Source: a virus. Taken from it: a stretch of 34,237 bases of DNA. Location of the stretch: positions 1 through 34,237 of the IMG/VR virus record IMGVR_UViG_3300031758_000284; one strand, 5' to 3'. The first letter of the stretch is position 1; each line of letters opens with the position of its first letter. Below the pieces are notes generated by a model, which ran no database searches, had not been told where the DNA came from, and worked only from the letters and a program-made list of their open reading frames with translations. This document shows, piece after piece, positions 31,219 to 34,237 of the stretch. The translations under genes and the position numbers were made by a program.

Positions 31219-31746
31219 TTATTCTTCCTCGGTTTCCATCGAGCTGAGGAACAAGGCCTTCTCAGCCTTGCGCCGCTTAACTAGGCCCGGCAATTCTTTG
31301 CCGCCGCCGCGAGTCCACTGCATGAAAGCCTCCGCAGCGCCCTCCCAATCCTCACGTCCGATCTTCATCCGAATAGTGGAACGCTGAAAGTTTCCCAGCC
31401 CGGCATTGAACGCAAAGCTGGTACACGCGTCAAAAGCGCCTTGATTGCCAAGTAGATTGGGAGCAAGTCGTAGAACACCACGCTCAAAACTAGCGACGTC
31501 ACTTGCGAATAGCGCATCGATCTCTTGTTGACTCCAAACACGGCTGTCCTCCGGTCTCAGTGGGTACTCCTTGCGGATCACGGGGCTGTGGATCTCCTTC
31601 ACCCGCACCATTGGCAGCCTGATCTGCTCCTGGTAGAGCACATGGCCCCAGCCGATCGTCCAGATGTGCGCGGGGCATAGGTAGGGCCGGTTTCGGCAGC
31701 CCTCGTACTGGTGCATGAGATCTGCACCGGCCTTGCTCAACTTCAC
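31219..31746 (-). CDS. endolysin, GH24 lysozyme
   Basis: 175 residues. Glu15 (MHQYEGCRNR) is the catalytic acid and Thr30 lies in HIWTIGWGH, with the spacing of T4 lysozyme Glu11 and Thr26. The middle position (Asp20 in T4) is Cys24 here. I recall that T4 lysozyme tolerates Cys at this site, so activity is likely. The Cterminal half (FDACTSFAFNAGLGNFQRST) is typical. No signal peptide is seen, so export should rely on the holin. Start overlaps the holin stop (ATGA). Confidence 0.92.
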   Translation of the reverse strand: MKLSKAGADLMHQYEGCRNRPYLCPAHIWTIGWGHVLYQEQIRLPMVRVKEIHSPVIRKEYPLRPEDSRVWSQQEIDALFASDVASFERGVLRLAPNLLGNQGAFDACTSFAFNAGLGNFQRSTIRMKIGREDWEGAAEAFMQWTRGGGKELPGLVKRRKAEKALFLSSMETEEE

Positions 31747-32246
31747 TTCTTGCTCCAGCTGCGTGAGCCAAACCAGAAGCCAATGATCCCGCCCAGCATG
31801 GCCATCTCGTCAGAGCTGAAAATGATGTCCGAGAGGCGAATCAGGTCGTCCATGTTGATGACTAGGCCAGGGTGCTGGTAGACGTAGAAGGCGATCCAGG
31901 CGTTAATCGCGCAAAGCTCAAGCACGAAGATGTAGGTCACGACTGGCCGCACAGTGCCAACGAAGTTGACGACCCAAGTGCTGGCTCGCTCCAAGACCTT
32001 CTTGTCGTGGTCATACGCGGCCACAGTCATCTGCGCGTCGGTCTGCATGGCGATCTGATCTGTGCGGATCTCCTCGACCCTCTGCTGCGCTGCAAAGCCC
32101 TTGGCCGCCAGCTCGAGCTCGCGCTCTGTCTGGACCCTGGCCAGCGCCAGCTCATGCTTCTGGTCAGCTTTGTTCTGGAAGTAGTCCAGGAGCTTAGGAA
32201 GGCCTGAGATCAGCAGGCCGCCAAGGGTTGAAAACAGAGACAGCAT
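31743..32246 (-). CDS. three-TM holin
   Basis: 167 residues. A hydrophobic N-terminus (LFSTLGGLLISGLPKLLDYF) is followed by a charged helix of about 70 residues and two or three membrane segments (RPVVTYIFVLELCAINAWIA, then MAMLGGIIGFWFGSRSWSKK). This matches the Holin_3TMs family (gene-transfer-release holins). It lies directly before the lysozyme, with which it overlaps by four bases. Confidence 0.82.
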   Translation of the reverse strand: MLSLFSTLGGLLISGLPKLLDYFQNKADQKHELALARVQTERELELAAKGFAAQQRVEEIRTDQIAMQTDAQMTVAAYDHDKKVLERASTWVVNFVGTVRPVVTYIFVLELCAINAWIAFYVYQHPGLVINMDDLIRLSDIIFSSDEMAMLGGIIGFWFGSRSWSKK

Positions 32247-32248
32247 TT

Positions 32249-32398
32249 TTAAAGTCCAATCTTTTCAAGCAGTAAATTCACGATCTTGTTTGACAGGTCG
32301 TCAGGCAAGAACTTCAGGAAACCCAAAAACCACCAGGCCGCGCAGCCGTAGCAAATGATTTTGCAGAACAGGTTGAATTGCTTCTGGTACTCATTCAT
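32249..32398 (-). CDS. small membrane protein of the lysis block
   Basis: 49 residues from ATG 32398, overlapping the upstream stop (ATGA). A central membrane helix (LFCKIICYGCAAWWFLGFLK) is flanked by an N-terminal polar and a C-terminal amphipathic segment (DDLSNKIVNLLLEKIGL). A second holin, antiholin or pinholin-like role is possible from position. Confidence 0.7.
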   Translation of the reverse strand: MNEYQKQFNLFCKIICYGCAAWWFLGFLKFLPDDLSNKIVNLLLEKIGL

Positions 32399-32892
32399 CG
32401 ACCACAGCGGCGTGTTGTTTCGCAGAAGTCCATCAGCTCAACGACGCCGATGAAAACCAGAAGCACAACGAACGCGATGCCGCCAATGAGCGCGGCCATC
32501 TCCATCTGCTCCTGCTCTTTTTCCTTGCGCTTCTTTTCCTCTGCCTTGAGCTTGCGTGCCTCATGAGCGTCGTCGGCGTCCATCTGTGCCTGGCGCTGCT
32601 TAATCTTTGCCCAGACGTCGGCGCGGCCAGTAGCCTGGAACAGCATCATCAGCTCAGCTTCAAAGCGCTTGGCCTCGTCCAAGGCCATCTCGATTTGTAA
32701 GGCTGTGCCAAGGTTTGATTTGTTGCCGGATCTCTTTGCCTCCACCATCGCCTTGGTGGCCACGCTCTTGGCGTCAAACATCTTGCCGATCATGGGCGCC
32801 AGGCCGCCTAGGTCATTGGCGACCTTGCTGGCCTTCTTGACCATGCTGATGGCTTTTTGTAGGCCTTCCAGGGCGCTGATTGGATCGATCAC
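32395..32892 (-). CDS. coiled-coil protein with C-terminal membrane segment
   Basis: 165 residues from GTG 32892, 8 nt after GGAGG and coupled to the 33-residue gene (GTGA). The N-terminal helix (IDPISALEGLQKAISMVKKA) resembles a common phage family start. A long charged coiled coil (ARKLKAEEKKRKEKEQEQ) leads to a membrane segment (ALIGGIAFVVLLVFIGVVEL) and a short basic end. A spanin-like or holin-accessory role is possible; no lipoprotein signal is seen. The longer upstream frame is not coding. Confidence 0.68.
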   Translation of the reverse strand: MIDPISALEGLQKAISMVKKASKVANDLGGLAPMIGKMFDAKSVATKAMVEAKRSGNKSNLGTALQIEMALDEAKRFEAELMMLFQATGRADVWAKIKQRQAQMDADDAHEARKLKAEEKKRKEKEQEQMEMAALIGGIAFVVLLVFIGVVELMDFCETTRRCGR

Positions 32893-32990
32893 GATGGGAG
32901 CCTCCACTGGAAGACCATGACGTAGACCGACCACAGGATCAGGCCGCACATGGCGGCTGCAGAGATGAAAGCGATCAGCCAGTCTTTCAT
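32889..32990 (-). CDS. small membrane peptide of the lysis block
   Basis: 33 residues from ATG 32990 (GTG 32999 is possible), one membrane helix (LIAFISAAAMCGLILWSVYV). It overlaps the next start as GTGA. Unknown family. Confidence 0.6.
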   Translation of the reverse strand: MKDWLIAFISAAAMCGLILWSVYVMVFQWRLPS

Positions 32991-32995
32991 GGCGA

Positions 32996-33181
32996 TCACT
33001 TAGGCAATGAGTTGTGACCAGCCAGCCACATAAACAGGCCAATCACTGCTGCGCCTGTGAGCCAGGCGAGCTTCTTTAAAACTGATTTACCGACTTCGGT
33101 GTAGACCTTGTTTAAGGCGACCTCGGCAGCACGCTCCGCGATCGCCTCGATCTGGTCATCAGTCAGTGGTACTTCCTTCAT
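32996..33181 (-). CDS. small membrane-anchored lysis-block protein
   Basis: 61 residues from ATG 33181; the longer frame starts inside the previous gene. The N-terminal helix (LTDDQIEAIAERAAEVALNK) and the C-terminal membrane helix (LAWLTGAAVIGLFMWLAG) match a small phage family seen beside holins. It overlaps the preceding gene by 23 bases. Confidence 0.7.
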   Translation of the reverse strand: MKEVPLTDDQIEAIAERAAEVALNKVYTEVGKSVLKKLAWLTGAAVIGLFMWLAGHNSLPK

Positions 33182-33335
33182 CGCCCGCCCCTTCAGAGTG
33201 CTTTGGGAGCTGCACTTCTGCCTGGGCGCGGATCTTGGCCGCAAGCGGCCAGACGTTTGTGTTTGTGGGCTGTGCGCCCATCATGTCCAGGACCGCGTTG
33301 ACTTCGTTCAGCTCAAGTTTGAGAGTGATTTCCAT
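33159..33335 (-). CDS. small soluble phage protein, first of the lysis block
   Basis: 58 residues from ATG 33335 after AAGGA. MEITLKLELNEVNAVLDMMG then AQPTNTNVWPLAAKIRAQAE is a recurrent phage pattern (strand, helix, helix). No function known. It follows the promoter candidate at 33.4 kb. Confidence 0.7.
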   Translation of the reverse strand: MEITLKLELNEVNAVLDMMGAQPTNTNVWPLAAKIRAQAEVQLPKHSEGAGDEGSTTD

Positions 33336-33382
33336 GTTTATTCCTTGGTGGTTGTCGTGGGGTTTCTTTTTTACTATCGCGT

Positions 33383-33397
33383 GGCGATTATCGCATC
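33383..33397 (-). promoter_or_regulatory. extended -10 promoter candidate of the lysis block with dyad
   Basis: The minus strand carries TGCGATAATC, identical to the candidate before the capsid leader. It overlaps the perfect 11-bp palindrome GCGATTATCGC (33384-33394), a one-mismatch copy of the dyad. No clear -35. Confidence 0.5.
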
Positions 33398-33412
33398 GCC
33401 TACTTCAAGCAA

Positions 33413-33679
33413 TTAGGCCTCTGATGTGAGAGCCGCAGCAGCCGCAGCCTGTGCCGCCTGATAAGCCTCAACAACCTCTGTTGTCCAAGCCGCATTGCAG
33501 ATTGCAACAACATTAGCGGGAACTCCAGTTAAGTCTTGCGCTGGTGTCAGACTATTTCGATGATAAGTTTTGCTGATTTCGTTACCATCTTCCATGATGC
33601 GAGTTGCCTCACGATAGAGAATGATGCCGTTTTCTTGAACGACAATTTGGTCAACAGTTGTGATTTTAGTAAGTGACAT
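33413..33679 (-). CDS. small tail-associated protein
   Basis: 88 residues; start after AAAGGAAA. SLTKITTVDQIVVQENGIIL then RTMEDGNEISKTYHR-like residues (RIMEDGNEISKTYHRNSL) match a small family that accompanies tail fibre genes in podoviruses, in which VAICNAAWTTEVVEAYQ forms the helical end. The 5' half is AT-rich like the fibre tip. An assembly or fibre-associated role is inferred. Confidence 0.68.
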   Translation of the reverse strand: MSLTKITTVDQIVVQENGIILYREATRIMEDGNEISKTYHRNSLTPAQDLTGVPANVVAICNAAWTTEVVEAYQAAQAAAAAALTSEA

Positions 33680-33704
33680 AATGATTTCCTTTGGTTAGTG
33701 TCCG

Positions 33705-33725
33705 ACTACGCTAATCTGGCGTAGT
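33705..33725. other. 7-bp hairpin behind the tail fibre stop
   Basis: ACTACGC and GCGTAGT form a perfect 7-bp stem around a 7-nt loop, three bases after the fibre stop. No T-run follows on either strand, so termination is doubtful; it could be an RNA-processing or stability element or the edge of the imported segment. Confidence 0.6.
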
Positions 33726-33728
33726 TAA

Positions 33729-34237
33729 TTAAATAGAATATGTAAGAGAAAAGTAAAATCTTGTAGCTGTTGCTGAAATAGCAGAGCCTGCGTAAACAGA
33801 AGTAACGGATGCACCGCAAATTCCTAAGCCGCCTCCGTTATTATCTTGCATCCCTCCTGCGCAAAATAAACCAAGAGCTGCTGTAGTAAATGGCAGATTA
33901 CTCGTAATAATTGCTTCTTTAGCGCAGGTAAGAGTTGAAGCTGCAAGTACTCCTTGCACAAAAACTTGTCTACCAATTTTTGTATAAGTTCCTGCTGAAG
34001 CGAATGTTCCTGTTACCGTCAAACCACTACCTTGGTTTGGTGTCCAATCGCCTTCTTCATAGTCATCTAGCGTATTAGCGTTTGTAGATGCTGATTGAGT
34101 TGCGGGGAATGTGATGCCTGTGCCTGATGTTGTGGGCGTTGCCGCACCAAGACCAAGATTTTTTTGAAGGCTTAAATTTCCACTTGCGTTAAATCGTCCT
34201 ACTTCTGTATCAGAAGTACCTTGTGACCAAAGAATTG
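33729..34237 (-). CDS. tail fibre protein, C-terminal part (continues from 1-2899)
   Basis: Across the circle junction this segment is in frame with the N-terminal part; the stop is TAA at 33729. Its translation includes NTLDDYEEGDWTPNQGSG, a hallmark of phage fibre tip domains, followed by a beta-rich Gly/Ala/Thr domain ending FYFSLTYSI. By hand count 33721-33780 is 25 percent GC and bases 1-60 are 33 percent, against 63 percent for 2761-2820 in the same gene. The receptor-binding end therefore probably came by exchange. Confidence 0.92.
   Translation of the reverse strand, partial: ILWSQGTSDTEVGRFNASGNLSLQKNLGLGAATPTTSGTGITFPATQSASTNANTLDDYEEGDWTPNQGSGLTVTGTFASAGTYTKIGRQVFVQGVLAASTLTCAKEAIITSNLPFTTAALGLFCAGGMQDNNGGGLGICGASVTSVYAGSAISATATRFYFSLTYSI
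34199..34237. repeat. terminal redundancy, right copy
   Basis: Identical to bases 1-39; see the left copy. Confidence 0.95.

Noticed and set aside
33705-33725. Rho-independent terminator behind the tail fibre
   Set aside because: The stem is perfect but no T-run follows on the minus strand, so it was kept only as a hairpin.
1-34237. 39-bp terminal direct repeat as a biological genome end
   Set aside because: It lies inside a continuous gene (the tail fibre) and its length suits an assembler overlap; nothing marks it as a packaging end.
1-34237. CRISPR array or insertion sequence
   Set aside because: No regularly spaced repeats with unique spacers and no transposase-like frame were found.

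Overview
The window is a complete temperate podovirus-like phage genome, assembled as a circle. Bases 1-39 are repeated exactly at 34199-34237, and the tail fibre reading frame runs in frame across that junction. The unique length is therefore 34,198 bp, and the ends are most likely an assembly overlap. The host is probably a betaproteobacterium (Burkholderiales, perhaps a freshwater Comamonadaceae). The main clue is an attachment-site fragment that matches, from memory, the 3' half of a betaproteobacterial tRNA-His. The high GC and the protein families agree, but the genus is inference.

Layout. A divergent repressor/Cro-like switch (24.3-25.2 kb) separates two transcription directions. Leftward (minus strand) come the cro-like gene, a primase-helicase, a run of tiny coupled genes (zinc finger, glutaredoxin, basic peptide, Cys-rich protein) and a 156-bp cluster of TGCGGTGCA boxes that could be an origin or control region. 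The late genes follow: small terminase candidate, DUF3310, large terminase, portal, Dps-like protein, an unknown 466-residue protein, scaffold, major capsid, adaptor, nozzle, internal or tail proteins and tail fibre. Across the circle junction the minus strand continues with a small tail-associated gene and then a lysis block of small membrane proteins, a three-TM holin and a GH24 lysozyme, ending at a terminator.

Rightward (plus strand) from 25.3 kb is an early operon. It holds a zinc-ribbon protein, a Sak4-like ATPase, a DUF669 protein, a Cas4/RecB-like nuclease, an HNH-HTH protein and a RuvC-like resolvase, which together form a plausible phage recombination module. A tyrosine integrase with its own promoter follows. 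Next come a complete tRNA-His gene and a separate 3' half of tRNA-His that should be the attP core, flanked by 15-bp direct repeats that look like integrase arm sites.

The most interesting signals are: (1) a heavily structured leader of about 165 nt in front of the capsid gene, and two interlocking hairpins (pseudoknot topology) directly behind it; (2) a repeated dyad, TGNGANNNTCNCA, at most of the predicted promoters; (3) a lone plus-strand gene with its own extended -10 promoter inside the minus-strand late operon; (4) a whole tRNA-His next to a half tRNA-His; (5) a sharp AT-rich switch in the C-terminal quarter of the tail fibre; (6) the TGCGGTGCA box cluster. No CRISPR array, reverse transcriptase or transposase was seen.
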